A DNA stretch of 64,000 nt from JBCCMF01 sp038747545 (GCA_038747545.1 JBCDJT010000002.1:1-64000); one strand, 5' to 3'; positions 24,746-34,875 are shown, counted from the first letter of the stretch. The notes: generated by a model from the sequence alone, not told the origin. Translations and numbers: made by a program.

Positions 24746-26098
24746 TCAGTCGAATAGGGCGTCGTCGGCGGTGATGCCGCCCGTGTAGTACTCAATCAGC
24801 TTCTCCCGGAAGATGAAGTCGTAGACGGCCGAGGCGCGGTTGCTTTGCGCTTGCACGAAGCTGGCGCGCGCCTGCGTCAACTCTACGATGGTCGATGAGC
24901 CCACCGCGTAGCGCTCCTGCTCTACCTCCAGTGCCTGCTGCGCGGAAGCCAAGGCTGCGGCGGTAGCGTCAAGCGTCTGGATGGCGGTTTGGTAATCGAG
25001 GTAGGCTTGCCGCACTTCCAGCGCGATGTCTTGGCGGAGGTTCTCAAGGCCAAGCTGTGCGTTCGTCAGCCGCACCTGCGCGCGCTGCACGCTATTCCGC
25101 GTGCTAAACCGGTCAAAGATGGGTACCGAAAGGCTGACAGACACGCTGCCACCGCGGAATAGGTCAACTTGGTCAGAAAAGTTGAGCGAGGAGGCGCTGG
25201 ACCACCGTGTGCTGTAGTTCCCGTTCAGGTTGATGTTGGGCAACCGAGTAGAGCGCGCGATGCGAATCCCTTCTGCCGTCGCTGAAATGCTTTTCTCCTG
25301 CGCCTGCAGGTCTGTACGTTGAGTGAACGCTTCGTTTAACATCGTGTTGATGCTGTAGGCTTGCTCGGCCAAATCGTCTTCGCTCACATCGGGGATCACA
25401 AACTCGTAGGCGCCGAACGGGTCAAGCTGGAGGATCTGGATCAGGTTGGCTTCAGCCAGCTGGAGCAAGCGCTGCGTCTGGATCAGCTGCAGCTCGGCAT
25501 TGGCCACCTGCGTCTCCTGCTGGAACTGATCGGAGATGGCCCGCTGGCCCACACGGACAAACTCCTGGATGCGCTCCAGCTCTTGCTGCTGGGCCTCCAG
25601 GTTTTCCTCGCGGATGAGCACCTGCTGCGACTGGTCGATGAGGTTGAGGTAGTTGCTCATCACCCGGAAGATGACGTCCTGGCGCTGGCGGCTGAAGCTC
25701 AGGTCGGCCGACTCCAAGTCGAGCTTGGCTTGGTTCATGGAGGCCTCACGGCGGAAACCGGTGAAGAGGCTAACCCCGGAGGAGGTGCTCACACTCCAAC
25801 TCTCCGTGGCGTCATCGATAAACTGGTTCGAGGTGGGGTCGATGCTCCGCCCATAGCTCTGACCCGTACCGGTCGAGAAGCTGAGGTTGGGGTAGTATTG
25901 CATCCGGCTATCCGAGACCTGCGTGGCTGCAATCTCAACCTGGTTGGCCGACTGCCTGAGGTTGATGTTTTGGTCCAGTGCAAGCTGGATGGCTTCGTTG
26001 AAGCTGATGCGCTGGGCATCTTGGGCATGCGCGGCTGTGGAGACGAACACGAGCAGCGCAAGCAGGGTGCCGAGGCGGCGGAGTGAGGAGGCGGTCAT
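24746..26098 (-). CDS. TolC-family outer-membrane efflux protein
   Basis: A 450-residue outer-membrane channel component with signal peptide (ending AHAQ) and two TolC-type halves rich in long helices: SFNEAIQLALDQNINLRQ opens the first and FTQRTDLQAQEKS the second. The ATG at 26098 is chosen because it starts the signal peptide, while the longer open frame upstream is not plausible protein. First gene of an efflux set with HlyD and ABC ATPase. Confidence 0.92.
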   Translation of the reverse strand: MTASSLRRLGTLLALLVFVSTAAHAQDAQRISFNEAIQLALDQNINLRQSANQVEIAATQVSDSRMQYYPNLSFSTGTGQSYGRSIDPTSNQFIDDATESWSVSTSSGVSLFTGFRREASMNQAKLDLESADLSFSRQRQDVIFRVMSNYLNLIDQSQQVLIREENLEAQQQELERIQEFVRVGQRAISDQFQQETQVANAELQLIQTQRLLQLAEANLIQILQLDPFGAYEFVIPDVSEDDLAEQAYSINTMLNEAFTQRTDLQAQEKSISATAEGIRIARSTRLPNINLNGNYSTRWSSASSLNFSDQVDLFRGGSVSVSLSVPIFDRFSTRNSVQRAQVRLTNAQLGLENLRQDIALEVRQAYLDYQTAIQTLDATAAALASAQQALEVEQERYAVGSSTIVELTQARASFVQAQSNRASAVYDFIFREKLIEYYTGGITADDALFD

Positions 26099-26684
26099 AG
26101 CAGAGAACAGGTGCAGTAAATCAGACTCATCGCGGAGGGCTAGACGGACAGTACTCAACAAGGTTACGATTGCTGTGAGGCAGCTCGTTCTGCGAGGGAA
26201 AACTGAAGCGTCAACATCCCTACTAACGAGAGCAGCTAGCCCATATTCCGTAGGCCTCGTCAACCGCCGTTCCAAACGGCTTGTGTGCGCACAAAGGCCT
26301 GATGAGATGCGCCAACTGTACGCCAGCGGACAGCTGTTGTTACAGTGTCGCACAACTCGTTTACAATGGGACTCAAGTTCACAGGCCCTTCAACAAATGA
26401 GCGCGTGCCGTGTCGACGAGGTGTTGCGTGTGACTAGGCATCGCAGCCGTTCGGACGGGCCAAGCCGAAAACGGCAGGTAAACCGCGCGTGCTGCTGCTA
26501 CATGGGCGCTGCGGAGTGGCCAGCGCTAAGCCCGTGCCGGGTGCCGGAGGCGCTGTAGAGGTATGCCGCGGGCATCAGATTTTCACAGGAGTAGGGAAGC
26601 TGTTAACCGTCACTTAAACGGCCACTCTGCAGAAATGCTGTATCATGGCAGCCTACCTGTTTCCATTTACCCCCACACTGCATT
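26099..26684. other. Divergent intergenic region
   Basis: 586 nt between the minus-strand tolC and the plus-strand TonB receptor. It must hold both promoters. Frames open in it read as antisense extensions with odd composition. The stretch just before 26685 is relatively AT-rich (around TGTATCATGG and CACTGCATT), as expected of a leader, but I could not fix a promoter or find an RNA gene. Confidence 0.4.
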
Positions 26685-29600
26685 ATGAATCACTTGAAAC
26701 GACTGGCGGGTCTCCTCACGCTGGTACTGCTGGTGCTCCCGGTATACGGGCAGGGCGTCACCACCTCGTCCATGCGCGGCGTTGTCACCGATGCGACAGG
26801 CGAGACCCTTCCCGGCGCCAACGTACTGGCCGTTCACACGCCCTCAGGCTCGGAGTACGGGACTTCTACCAACACCCAGGGCACCTTCAACCTGCGCGGC
26901 ATGCGCGTGGGTGGCCCGTACACCGTCACAGTGAGCTTCGTCGGCTTCCAAACGTTCACGCAAGAAGGCATCTTCCTCTCGCTGGGCGAATCGTTCACGC
27001 TCAACGCCGAATTGGGCGAAGACGCTGTGCAGCTTGGCGAGGTTGAGGTGGTGGCTGCAGGCCGCATCTTCGACCAGAGCCGGACGGGCACGGGCACCAA
27101 CGTAGACGAGACGGCCATCCGCAATATGGCGTCGGTAGGCCGTGACTTGGCCGACTTCACCCGCATGACGCCGCAGGCCTACGTCGAGAATGACGACGAC
27201 GATGGCCCGGCCATCTCCATCGCGGGCCAGAACAACCGCTACAACGCCATCTACATCGACGGCACGGTCAACAACGACGTCTTTGGCCTCTCGGCGCAGG
27301 GCACGAACGGTGGCCAGACCGGCTCCACACCCATCTCTATCGACGCCATCGAAGAGTTCCAGATCGCCATCTCGCCGTTCGATGTCACCCAGAGCGGGTT
27401 CACGGGCGGCGCCATCAACGCCGTCACGCGCTCAGGCACGAACATGTTCGAGGGTTCGTTCTACTACCTGACGCGCAACGAGAACTTCGCGGGCAACACA
27501 CCGGGCAACTTGCTGGGCCCTGGCGATGTGGCGGAGAGCCTGGCGCCGTTTAGCAACAACCGCTACGGCTTCCGCATCGGCGGTCCGATCATCGAGAACA
27601 AGCTGTTCTTCTTCGTCAACGGCGAGATCCTGCGCTCCGAGTCGCCGGTGCCGTTCAGCGCCGCCTACGGTGGCGACTCGGTCAACCGCCTGGGCGAGTT
27701 GGACCAGCTGCTGCAGAGCAACTTCGGCTACAACCCCGGGCCGTTCGGCGACAAGACCTCGACGCTCGACGACAACAAGCTGCTCGTCAAGCTGGACTGG
27801 AACATCAGCCGCCAGCACAAGCTGAGCGCTCGCCACAGCTACTCGAAGTCGGACAATACCGACCAGTTTGCCAGCGGCGCCTCGCGCATCGAATTCTCGA
27901 ACACGGCAGAGTTCTTCCCCAACGAGACCAACTCGACGGCAATTGAGCTGAACAGCACGTTTGGCACCGACTTCGCCAACAGCTTGATCCTGGGCTACAC
28001 CACGGTGCGCGACGACCGCGACTTCACGGGCGACCCGTTCCCGTACGTCCAGATCGACGACGGCGCGGGCAGCATCCGCATCGGGTCAGAGCAGTTCTCC
28101 ACGGCCAACCTGCTGGAGCAGGATATCCTCACCGTGACGAACAACTTCAACTACTTCCTGGGCGATCACACGCTGACGCTGGGCGCGCACGCCGAGTTTT
28201 ACAGCATCGGCAACCTGTTCATCCCGCGCAACTTTGGCTTCTACCGCTACCGCAGCCTGGACGACTTCATCCAGTCGGTCAACGCCATCAACAACCCGGC
28301 CATCGACCCAGCACAGCCGCGCGAATTCCGCCGGGGTTACTCGCTCGTGGATGGCATCGCGGGCGATGGCTCGGGCGCCATCGGCGCGTTCGACGCCTAC
28401 CAGATCGGCTTCTACCTGCAGGACGAGTTCCAGGTGAACGACCAACTGCGTGTGACTGCTGGCCTCCGCGCCGACGTGCCCAAGATTACGTCGGAGCCGC
28501 GCTTTGCGCCCGACGTGTTCCGCACTACGATCCCGGCGATCTTGAGCGCGGGCAACGAGCTGAACGGCGCTCGCCCCGGCCGGACGCCTGCCGCAGAGAT
28601 CTACTTCTCGCCGCGTGTAGGCTTCAACTACGACCTGCCGGGTGAGAACGACGCTCAGCTGCGCGGTGGCGTGGGCATCTTCACTGGCCGTGTGCCCTTC
28701 GTGTGGCCCGGCGGCATGTTTCTCAACAACGGCACCAACACGGGCGAAATCCGCGTGCGCGACGGTGTGCTGCCCAACGGCGACCCCATCCCGTTCGTGC
28801 CCGACCCGCAAGAGGCGCTGGACGGCACCGACTTCGGGCGTACGGTGGTCTCGCAGATCCCAGGTGGGCGCCTGGAGATGTTCGAGGAGGGCTTCCGCTA
28901 CCCGCGCGTGCTCCGCACCAGCCTCGGCCTGGACTATGAGCTGCCGGGTGGCTGGATTGGCACGCTGGAAGGCCAGTTCACCAAGACGCTCGACAACATC
29001 CTGGTCACCAACGTGAACCTGAATCCGGCATCCATCGTGAATCTGGAGGGTGCGGACAACCGCCCGGTTTACTTCGGCAACAACGTGGAGATCGATAGTC
29101 GCTACTCGGCCGTTCACCGCGTGGGAACGACCGACGAAGGCTACACCTACGACATCACCGCGATGGTGCAGAAGCAGATGCGTGAGGTGCTCAACGAGAC
29201 CGATAACCTAGCCCTCATGTTCTCCTACACCTACGGGGATGCTTACGTGCTCAACGACGGCACCTCGTCGCAGATCAACTCGATCTGGCGCGGCACCGAG
29301 AACGTGAACGGCCTGAACGACCTTGACCTGACGCGCTCCGACTTCTCGCTCGGGAGCCGCATCCTCGGCTCGGTCACGTACCGCACCGAGTTCTTGAACA
29401 ACCTGGGCACCACGGTCTCGCTGTTCTACGTGGGTGAGAGCGGCCGTCCGTTCTCGTACACCATCGCAGGCAGCCAAGACCTGCGCGGCGACGGCGACGG
29501 CTTCTCGGCTTCGCTGATGTACGTACCCAACAGCGCCAGTGAACTCGGCCTCTCGGGCGACGACGCAGCCGCCCTGGACGCGTTCATCGAGAGCAGCGAC

Positions 29601-29993
29601 TACCTGAGCAGCCGCCGCGGCCAGTACGCCGAGCGCAACGGCAGCCGCACGCCGTTTGAGCATACCTTCGACCTCAAGTTTGCGCAAGAGATCTTCGCCA
29701 ACTTCGGCGGGCGCCGCCAGACGGTAGAGCTCACGTTGGACATCTTCAACATCGCCAACCTGTTCAACAGCGACTGGGGCGTGCGCTACAACGGCCTGGG
29801 CGCCGAGAGCCTGCTCGACTTTGAAGGCTTCAACGGCGCACCAGGATCGGGCAACTTCACGCCGGCTTACAGCCTGGAGTTCAACCCCGACAACATCCCC
29901 ACCGAAGAGGCGCTGTTCAACGCAGAGACCAAAGACGAAGGCCTCTACAGCTCGCGCTGGTTCATGCAGTTTGGCGTGCGCTACACGTTCTAA
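26685..29993 (+). CDS. Large TonB-dependent receptor, Oar-like
   Basis: A 1102-residue outer-membrane receptor: signal peptide (1-23), carboxypeptidase-regulatory-like domain (about 28-108), plug (about 115-250, with NAIYIDGTVNNDVF and GGAINAVTRSGTN) and a long barrel ending in a Phe-terminated strand (FMQFGVRYTF). The length and motifs match the Oar group of Bacteroidota and Myxococcota, whose members carry proteins or peptides rather than small siderophores in the few studied cases. It is not paired with a SusD or DUF4249 partner. A strong hairpin terminator follows at 30046. The substrate is unknown. Confidence 0.9.
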   Translation: MNHLKRLAGLLTLVLLVLPVYGQGVTTSSMRGVVTDATGETLPGANVLAVHTPSGSEYGTSTNTQGTFNLRGMRVGGPYTVTVSFVGFQTFTQEGIFLSLGESFTLNAELGEDAVQLGEVEVVAAGRIFDQSRTGTGTNVDETAIRNMASVGRDLADFTRMTPQAYVENDDDDGPAISIAGQNNRYNAIYIDGTVNNDVFGLSAQGTNGGQTGSTPISIDAIEEFQIAISPFDVTQSGFTGGAINAVTRSGTNMFEGSFYYLTRNENFAGNTPGNLLGPGDVAESLAPFSNNRYGFRIGGPIIENKLFFFVNGEILRSESPVPFSAAYGGDSVNRLGELDQLLQSNFGYNPGPFGDKTSTLDDNKLLVKLDWNISRQHKLSARHSYSKSDNTDQFASGASRIEFSNTAEFFPNETNSTAIELNSTFGTDFANSLILGYTTVRDDRDFTGDPFPYVQIDDGAGSIRIGSEQFSTANLLEQDILTVTNNFNYFLGDHTLTLGAHAEFYSIGNLFIPRNFGFYRYRSLDDFIQSVNAINNPAIDPAQPREFRRGYSLVDGIAGDGSGAIGAFDAYQIGFYLQDEFQVNDQLRVTAGLRADVPKITSEPRFAPDVFRTTIPAILSAGNELNGARPGRTPAAEIYFSPRVGFNYDLPGENDAQLRGGVGIFTGRVPFVWPGGMFLNNGTNTGEIRVRDGVLPNGDPIPFVPDPQEALDGTDFGRTVVSQIPGGRLEMFEEGFRYPRVLRTSLGLDYELPGGWIGTLEGQFTKTLDNILVTNVNLNPASIVNLEGADNRPVYFGNNVEIDSRYSAVHRVGTTDEGYTYDITAMVQKQMREVLNETDNLALMFSYTYGDAYVLNDGTSSQINSIWRGTENVNGLNDLDLTRSDFSLGSRILGSVTYRTEFLNNLGTTVSLFYVGESGRPFSYTIAGSQDLRGDGDGFSASLMYVPNSASELGLSGDDAAALDAFIESSDYLSSRRGQYAERNGSRTPFEHTFDLKFAQEIFANFGGRRQTVELTLDIFNIANLFNSDWGVRYNGLGAESLLDFEGFNGAPGSGNFTPAYSLEFNPDNIPTEEALFNAETKDEGLYSSRWFMQFGVRYTF

Positions 29994-30045
29994 GCACCTC
30001 CGCCTGATTGTCAGGGCATAGCCTCTGACGCCATGAAGCGTACGA

Positions 30046-30077
30046 GCGGGCGCTGGACCTTCGGGTTCAGCGCCCGC
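30046..30077 (+). terminator. Strong hairpin with TTCG tetraloop
   Basis: GCGGGCGCTGGACC and GGTTCAGCGCCCGC form a 14-bp stem with one G-U pair around a TTCG loop, 50 nt after the TonB receptor stop. Only a short T-poor stretch follows (GTGTTTCGGG), but the stem is very stable and this is the best terminator in the window. Confidence 0.75.
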
Positions 30078-30172
30078 GCTGTGTTTCGGGTGCTCCCGAT
30101 TCTGGACGGCAACGCGTACCTTGTCGCGGACATCTTTGTGCAAGGTCTGCCTACAGTGTGTGCCTCGGAGTT

Positions 30173-30278
30173 CCCTCTCCCGGGAGCTGGGAGAGGGACA
30201 GGGTGAGGGCGAATTAAGGACTGGCGCCGGCGCTGGTCTACCTCACCCCAACCCTCTCCTAGCTCATAGGAGAGGGGG
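30173..30278. repeat. CTCACCC-type palindromic repeat, left copy
   Basis: Two short palindromes, CCCTCTCCCGGGAGCTGGGAGAGGG and CCCTCTCCTAGCTCATAGGAGAGGG in outline, are joined by GGTGAGGG and CCTCACCCC arms facing each other. An inverted copy lies at 31876-31983, so the SLC13 gene is bracketed. Confidence 0.85.
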
Positions 30279-30346
30279 CGCGTTGTGCTATGCTGAGGAC
30301 GTCATATTTGCACTGTCTGACCCTACCGATCATCTATCCACCCCTC

Positions 30347-31804
30347 ATGCGCAACGGCTTGAAGCTTGCCAGCGGCCCACTCGTGGCTGCCGTTCTGCTA
30401 CTGATCCCGGCTCCCGAGGGGCTGGATGTGGCGGCGTGGCGCACCGTGGCGGTGGCAGCCTGGATGGCGCTGTGGTGGGTGACGGAGGCCATCCCGATTG
30501 CCGCCACGGCGCTGCTACCGATGGCGCTGTTTCCACTGCTGGAGATCCTGCCGATCCGCGCCACGACGGCGCCCTACGCCAACCCGCTCGTCTTCCTGTT
30601 CTTGGGCGGCTTTATTCTGGCTGCCGCCCTCGAACGGTGGAATTTGCACCGCCGCATCGCGCTCGTGGTGATCGGGGCGATGGGCACCGAGCCGAAGCGC
30701 ATCATCGCGGGCTTCATGCTGGCAGCGGCGCTGCTGAGCATGTGGGTGAGCAACACGGCCACCGCCATGATGATGCTGCCCATCGGCCTCTCGGTGATTG
30801 AGCTGACGAAGCGCGACGAAGCCGAAGCGGTGCAGGCGCCGTTCGCCATTGCCCTGCTGCTGGGGCTGGCGTACGGCTGTAGCATCGGCGGCATGGCGAC
30901 CCTGATTGGGACGCCGACGAACGCGTTCCTCGTGGGCTTTCTCGAAGAGACGTACAGCTATGACATCGCGTTTGCCGACTGGATGATGCTGGGCCTGCCC
31001 CTGGCGCTCATCGGTCTGCTGGTCGCCTTTGCCTTGCTGACGAGTGTGCTCTTTCCCGTCAACGTAGCCGCTATTCCCGGCGGACGGGCGTTCATCGCGG
31101 ACGAGCTGCAGGGCCTCGGTCCGATGCAGGCGCCGGAGCGCCGTGTGGCGCTGGTGTTTGGCACGGTGGCCCTGCTGTGGATCCTGCGCCCGCAGCTGAC
31201 GCCGTTCGTGCCCGGCCTCTCCGACACGGGTATCGGCATGATCGGCGCGGTGCTGCTGTTCATCGTTCCGTCAGGTAGTACCGACCGCAAGACGGCGTTG
31301 CTCACGTGGCGCCACGCCGAGCGGATTCCTTGGGGCGTGTTGTTGCTCTTTGGCGGAGGCCTCAGCCTTGCCGCGGCCATCAGCAGTACCGGACTGGCCA
31401 TGTGGATCGGCGAGCAGCTGACGCTGTTCGCCAGCTGGCCGCCGCTGGCGCTGATGTTGCTCGTGGTGCTCGTCATCGTCTTCCTCACCGAACTCACTAG
31501 CAACGTTGCTACGGTTGCGGCCTTCGTGCCAATCCTGGCGTCTATTGCCATCAGCATTGGCGAGAACCCGCTCGTGCTGCTGGTCCCGGCCACGCTGGCC
31601 GCGAGCGCAGCGTTCATGCTGCCCGTAGCCACGCCGCCCAACGCCATTGTTTACGGCAGCGGCGCGCTCACCATCCCGCAGATGGCCCGCGCCGGGCTGG
31701 TTTTGAACGTTGCGTTCATTCTACTGACGACGTTGATCGCGTACCTGCTGATGCCGATCATGCTGGACGTCACGTTCGGCACCCTGCCGCTCTGGGCCGA
31801 TTAA
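30347..31804 (+). CDS. SLC13/DASS-family anion transporter
   Basis: A 485-residue inner-membrane protein with about 11-12 hydrophobic segments. Family marks include WWVTEAIPIAATALLP, WVSNTATAMMMLPI (the SNT motif that holds sodium and substrate), IGGMATLIGTPTNAF, LTELTSNVATVAAFVPI (second SNV motif) and MLPVATPPNAIVYGSG. DASS transporters bring in di- or tricarboxylates or sulphate with sodium. ATG 30347 is chosen over 30290 because the earlier residues do not look like part of the family. It precedes sugar-acid genes, so import of an acid sugar is possible but unproven. Confidence 0.92.
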   Translation: MRNGLKLASGPLVAAVLLLIPAPEGLDVAAWRTVAVAAWMALWWVTEAIPIAATALLPMALFPLLEILPIRATTAPYANPLVFLFLGGFILAAALERWNLHRRIALVVIGAMGTEPKRIIAGFMLAAALLSMWVSNTATAMMMLPIGLSVIELTKRDEAEAVQAPFAIALLLGLAYGCSIGGMATLIGTPTNAFLVGFLEETYSYDIAFADWMMLGLPLALIGLLVAFALLTSVLFPVNVAAIPGGRAFIADELQGLGPMQAPERRVALVFGTVALLWILRPQLTPFVPGLSDTGIGMIGAVLLFIVPSGSTDRKTALLTWRHAERIPWGVLLLFGGGLSLAAAISSTGLAMWIGEQLTLFASWPPLALMLLVVLVIVFLTELTSNVATVAAFVPILASIAISIGENPLVLLVPATLAASAAFMLPVATPPNAIVYGSGALTIPQMARAGLVLNVAFILLTTLIAYLLMPIMLDVTFGTLPLWAD

Positions 31805-31875
31805 CACCACTTCTGGTAGATGACTTCCCACCTGAGCCTATCCGAGCAATTAACGTGCTGGTTTAGCACAACGGG

Positions 31876-31983
31876 CCCCCTCTCCTATGAGCTAGGAGAG
31901 GGCTGGGGTGAGGTAGATTCGGTCTGGGCAGCACCCCTTGTTTCGACCTCACCCTGTCCCTCTCCTGGCTCCCAGGAGAGGGG
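31876..31983. repeat. CTCACCC-type palindromic repeat, right inverted copy
   Basis: Inverted copy of the element at 30173-30278: CCCTCTCCTATGAGCTAGGAG, then GGGGTGAGG, a diverged spacer, CCTCACCCTGTCCCTCTCC and its own small palindrome. It sits between the SLC13 gene and the UxaB-like gene. Confidence 0.85.
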
Positions 31984-32083
31984 ACTTCGAGGTTTACAGG
32001 GGTGGCAATTCCTACACCATACTGTCCAAGAACAGGTATAAGCAAACATCGCCAACACCTCCTCTCGCACTCCTCGCTCGCTC

Positions 32084-33604
32084 ATGCCCGCGCTCTCCAA
32101 AGTCCTCATCACCTCCGCAGCGTACCAAGACCGCACCGACCTCCAAACGCCGCCGCCGTCCGTCTTTGACTTGCCCGAGAAGGTGCTCCAGTTCGGCACG
32201 GGCGGTTTCCTGCGTGGCTTCTGCGACTTTTTCATCGACCAAGCACTCAAGGCAGGGGCCTACGACGGGTGCGTGGTGATGGTCGGGTCCACGGGCAGCG
32301 GCCGCAGCGCCAGCCTCGCCCAGCAGGACGGGCTGTACACCGTCACGGTGCGCGGCATCGATCAGGGCGAGACCATTGACCGCGACCACGTCATCGCCTC
32401 CGTCAGCCGAGCGCTCTCGGCCAAGGATGCCTGGGCCGATGTGCTCGCCGTTGCCCGCAGCAGCGACCTGGAGGTCATCATCTCCAATACCACCGAAGTC
32501 GGCATTCAACTCGATAGCGAAGATCGTATCGAGGCCAACCCGCCGCGCTCCTTTCCCGGCAAGCTGACGGCGGTGCTTTATGAACGGGCGAAGCACTTTG
32601 GCTACAGCCCCGATGCCGGGCTGATCGTGCTGCCGTGCGAACTGATCGAGAACAACGGGCAGGTGCTCAAGGGCATCGTGCAGGCGCTCGCCGAGCAATG
32701 GGCGCTCGGCCCCGACTTCCTCACGTGGCTCGACGCTTCGGTCACGTTCTGCAACGCCTTGGTGGACCGTATCGTCCCCGGCACGCCGCGTGGCGAGGCG
32801 CTGGACGCCCTCTATGACCGCCTCGGCTACGCCGACGATCTGCTCACCGTGGCCGAAGTCTACACGCTCTGGGCCATCGAGGGCGATGCCTCGGTGCGCA
32901 AGCGGCTGGGCTTCACCGACCCGAGCGTCAACCCGGGCATCGTGGTGGCGGACGATATCACGCCGTACCGCGAGCGCAAGGTGCGCGTGCTCAACGGCAC
33001 GCATACGTCATTCGTGCCCGCCACGTTTTTGTCGGAGCAGTTCATGACGGTGCTGGACGTGATGCGCGATGAAACCGCCTCGGCCTTCGTAGAGGGTGTG
33101 GCGCGCGAGGAGATTGTGCCCAGCCTGGACGTGCCAGATGGCCCCGCCTATGCCGAGGAGGTGCTTGACCGCTTCCGCAACCCGTTCCTGCGCCACCACC
33201 TCATCGACATCACGCTGCAGACCACGATGAAGCTGCGCGCGCGCGTGGTGCCTACCATCCTCAGCTACGTCGCGAAAACGGGCGAGGTGCCCCACCGCAT
33301 CGCCTACGGCTTCGCTGCCTACCTGCGCTTCATGCGCGTCGCCCGCGTGGAGGATGGGCGCTACTTCGGCGCCCGCGCTAGCGGCGACATGTATCCCATC
33401 CGCGACGACCACGCCGACTTTTACCACGAGCTGTGGGATGGCATCGACCCCGCCAGTGACGCCGCCCTCCGCGCCCTCGCCCGCACCGCCCTTGCTCACA
33501 CCGCCTTCTGGGGCGTGGACCTGAACACGGTGGGCGACTTCGGCACCGCCGTCGCCGATGCGTTTGTAGCCATCTGCCAAGGTGGCGCATTACCCCGCCA
33601 TTGA
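32084..33604 (+). CDS. uxaB: Tagaturonate/fructuronate reductase-like dehydrogenase
   Basis: A 506-residue protein of the mannitol dehydrogenase/UxaB family. Seen are the NAD-binding start VLQFGTGGFLRGFCDFF, a GSTGSGR loop, the central CELIENNGQVLKGIV motif and VLNGTHTSFVPATFL, which is close to the KLRxLNGxH active site of the group. UxaB reduces D-tagaturonate to D-altronate in galacturonate breakdown. The following ManD-like dehydratase makes a uronate or aldonate pathway plausible. A repeat and about 280 nt separate it from the SLC13 gene. The exact sugar is not certain from sequence. Confidence 0.85.
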   Translation: MPALSKVLITSAAYQDRTDLQTPPPSVFDLPEKVLQFGTGGFLRGFCDFFIDQALKAGAYDGCVVMVGSTGSGRSASLAQQDGLYTVTVRGIDQGETIDRDHVIASVSRALSAKDAWADVLAVARSSDLEVIISNTTEVGIQLDSEDRIEANPPRSFPGKLTAVLYERAKHFGYSPDAGLIVLPCELIENNGQVLKGIVQALAEQWALGPDFLTWLDASVTFCNALVDRIVPGTPRGEALDALYDRLGYADDLLTVAEVYTLWAIEGDASVRKRLGFTDPSVNPGIVVADDITPYRERKVRVLNGTHTSFVPATFLSEQFMTVLDVMRDETASAFVEGVAREEIVPSLDVPDGPAYAEEVLDRFRNPFLRHHLIDITLQTTMKLRARVVPTILSYVAKTGEVPHRIAYGFAAYLRFMRVARVEDGRYFGARASGDMYPIRDDHADFYHELWDGIDPASDAALRALARTALAHTAFWGVDLNTVGDFGTAVADAFVAICQGGALPRH

Positions 33605-33666
33605 CACACGCGGTCACGCGATGTTCACGCGCCGACGCGCTTACGCAAAAGACCTGAGACTGAATA

Positions 33667-34875
33667 ATGAAAATCACTGACGCCAAGGTGTTCGTCACCT
33701 GCCCCGGCCGCAACTTCGTCACGCTCAAGATCTACACCGACGAGGGCGTCTACGGCATCGGCGATGCCACGCTCAACGGGCGCGAGCTGGCGGTGGCCTC
33801 CTACCTGACGGATCACGTCATCCCGTGCCTGATCGGGCGCGACCCGGCGCAGATCGAAGACACGTGGCAGTACCTCTATAAGGGTGCCTACTGGCGGCGC
33901 GGCCCCGTCACCATGACGGCCATCGGTGCCGTCGATGTGGCGCTGTGGGACATCAAGGGCAAGGTGCTGAACACGCCCGTCTACAACCTGCTGGGCGGCG
34001 CCAGCCGGACGGGCGTGATGGTCTACGGCCACGCCAGCGGCGCCACCATCGAAGAGACCGTCGAGGAAGTCGGCAAGTACATCGACAAGGGCTACAAAGC
34101 CATCCGCGGGCAGACGGGCATCCCCGGGCTGCCCGCCGTGTATGGCGTGGGCAAGGGCAAGCTGTTCTACGAGCCCGCCGACAAAGACATGCCGACCGAA
34201 GAGGTGTGGTCTACCGAGAAGTACCTCAACCACATCCCCAAGCTGTTCCAGGCGATGCGCGACACATACGGCTGGGACCATCACTTCCTGCACGACTCGC
34301 ACCACCGCCTCACGCCCATCGAGGCGGCGCGACTCGGCAAAGACCTGGAGCCGTTCCGGCTGTTCTGGCTGGAGGATGTGGTGCCTGCCGAGTTGCAGGA
34401 GGGCTTCCGCCTCATCCGCGAGCACACCACCACGCCGTTGGCCGTGGGCGAGGTGTTCAACAGCATCTACGACATCCACACGCTCATCACCGAGCAGCTG
34501 ATCGACTACTGCCGCATGAAGATCTCGCACGGCGGCGGCCTCACACCGATGCGCAAGATCGCTGCGCTGGCCGAGGTCTACCACGTACGCACGGGCTGTC
34601 ACGGCGCCACCGACATGTCGCCCATCACGATGGCGGCGTGCATGCACTTCGGGCTATGGGTGCCCAACTTCGGCGCACAAGAGTTCATGCGGCACATCGA
34701 CATGATCGAAGAGGTCTTCCCCAACCACTATACATTCAGCGACGGCTACGTCCACCCCGGCAACGAACCCGGCCTGGGCGTAGACTACGACGAGGAAGCG
34801 GCGGCAAAGTACCCGTACGAGCGCGCCTACCTGCCCGTCAACCGCAAGCTGGACGGCACCATGTTCAACTGGTAG
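33667..34875 (+). CDS. manD: D-mannonate dehydratase-like enolase-superfamily enzyme (ManD/RspA)
   Basis: A 402-residue enzyme of the enolase superfamily, ManD/RspA group. It has the N-terminal capping domain (MKITDAKVFVTCPGRN, VYGIGDATLNGRE), the Tyr/Arg region YKAIRGQTGIPG, the metal ligand region HHFLHDSHHRLTP, WLEDVVPAE and LAVGEVFNS, and the C-terminal HGATDMSPITMAA. The family dehydrates D-mannonate or D-gluconate to 2-keto-3-deoxygluconate, some members only slowly. It lies 62 nt after the UxaB-like gene and is probably co-transcribed. Confidence 0.9.
   Translation: MKITDAKVFVTCPGRNFVTLKIYTDEGVYGIGDATLNGRELAVASYLTDHVIPCLIGRDPAQIEDTWQYLYKGAYWRRGPVTMTAIGAVDVALWDIKGKVLNTPVYNLLGGASRTGVMVYGHASGATIEETVEEVGKYIDKGYKAIRGQTGIPGLPAVYGVGKGKLFYEPADKDMPTEEVWSTEKYLNHIPKLFQAMRDTYGWDHHFLHDSHHRLTPIEAARLGKDLEPFRLFWLEDVVPAELQEGFRLIREHTTTPLAVGEVFNSIYDIHTLITEQLIDYCRMKISHGGGLTPMRKIAALAEVYHVRTGCHGATDMSPITMAACMHFGLWVPNFGAQEFMRHIDMIEEVFPNHYTFSDGYVHPGNEPGLGVDYDEEAAAKYPYERAYLPVNRKLDGTMFNW

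Noticed and set aside
30121..30801. Plus-strand frame of about 226 residues across the repeat and the SLC13 start
   Set aside because: It includes the palindromic repeat and then runs out of frame through a conserved transporter gene.
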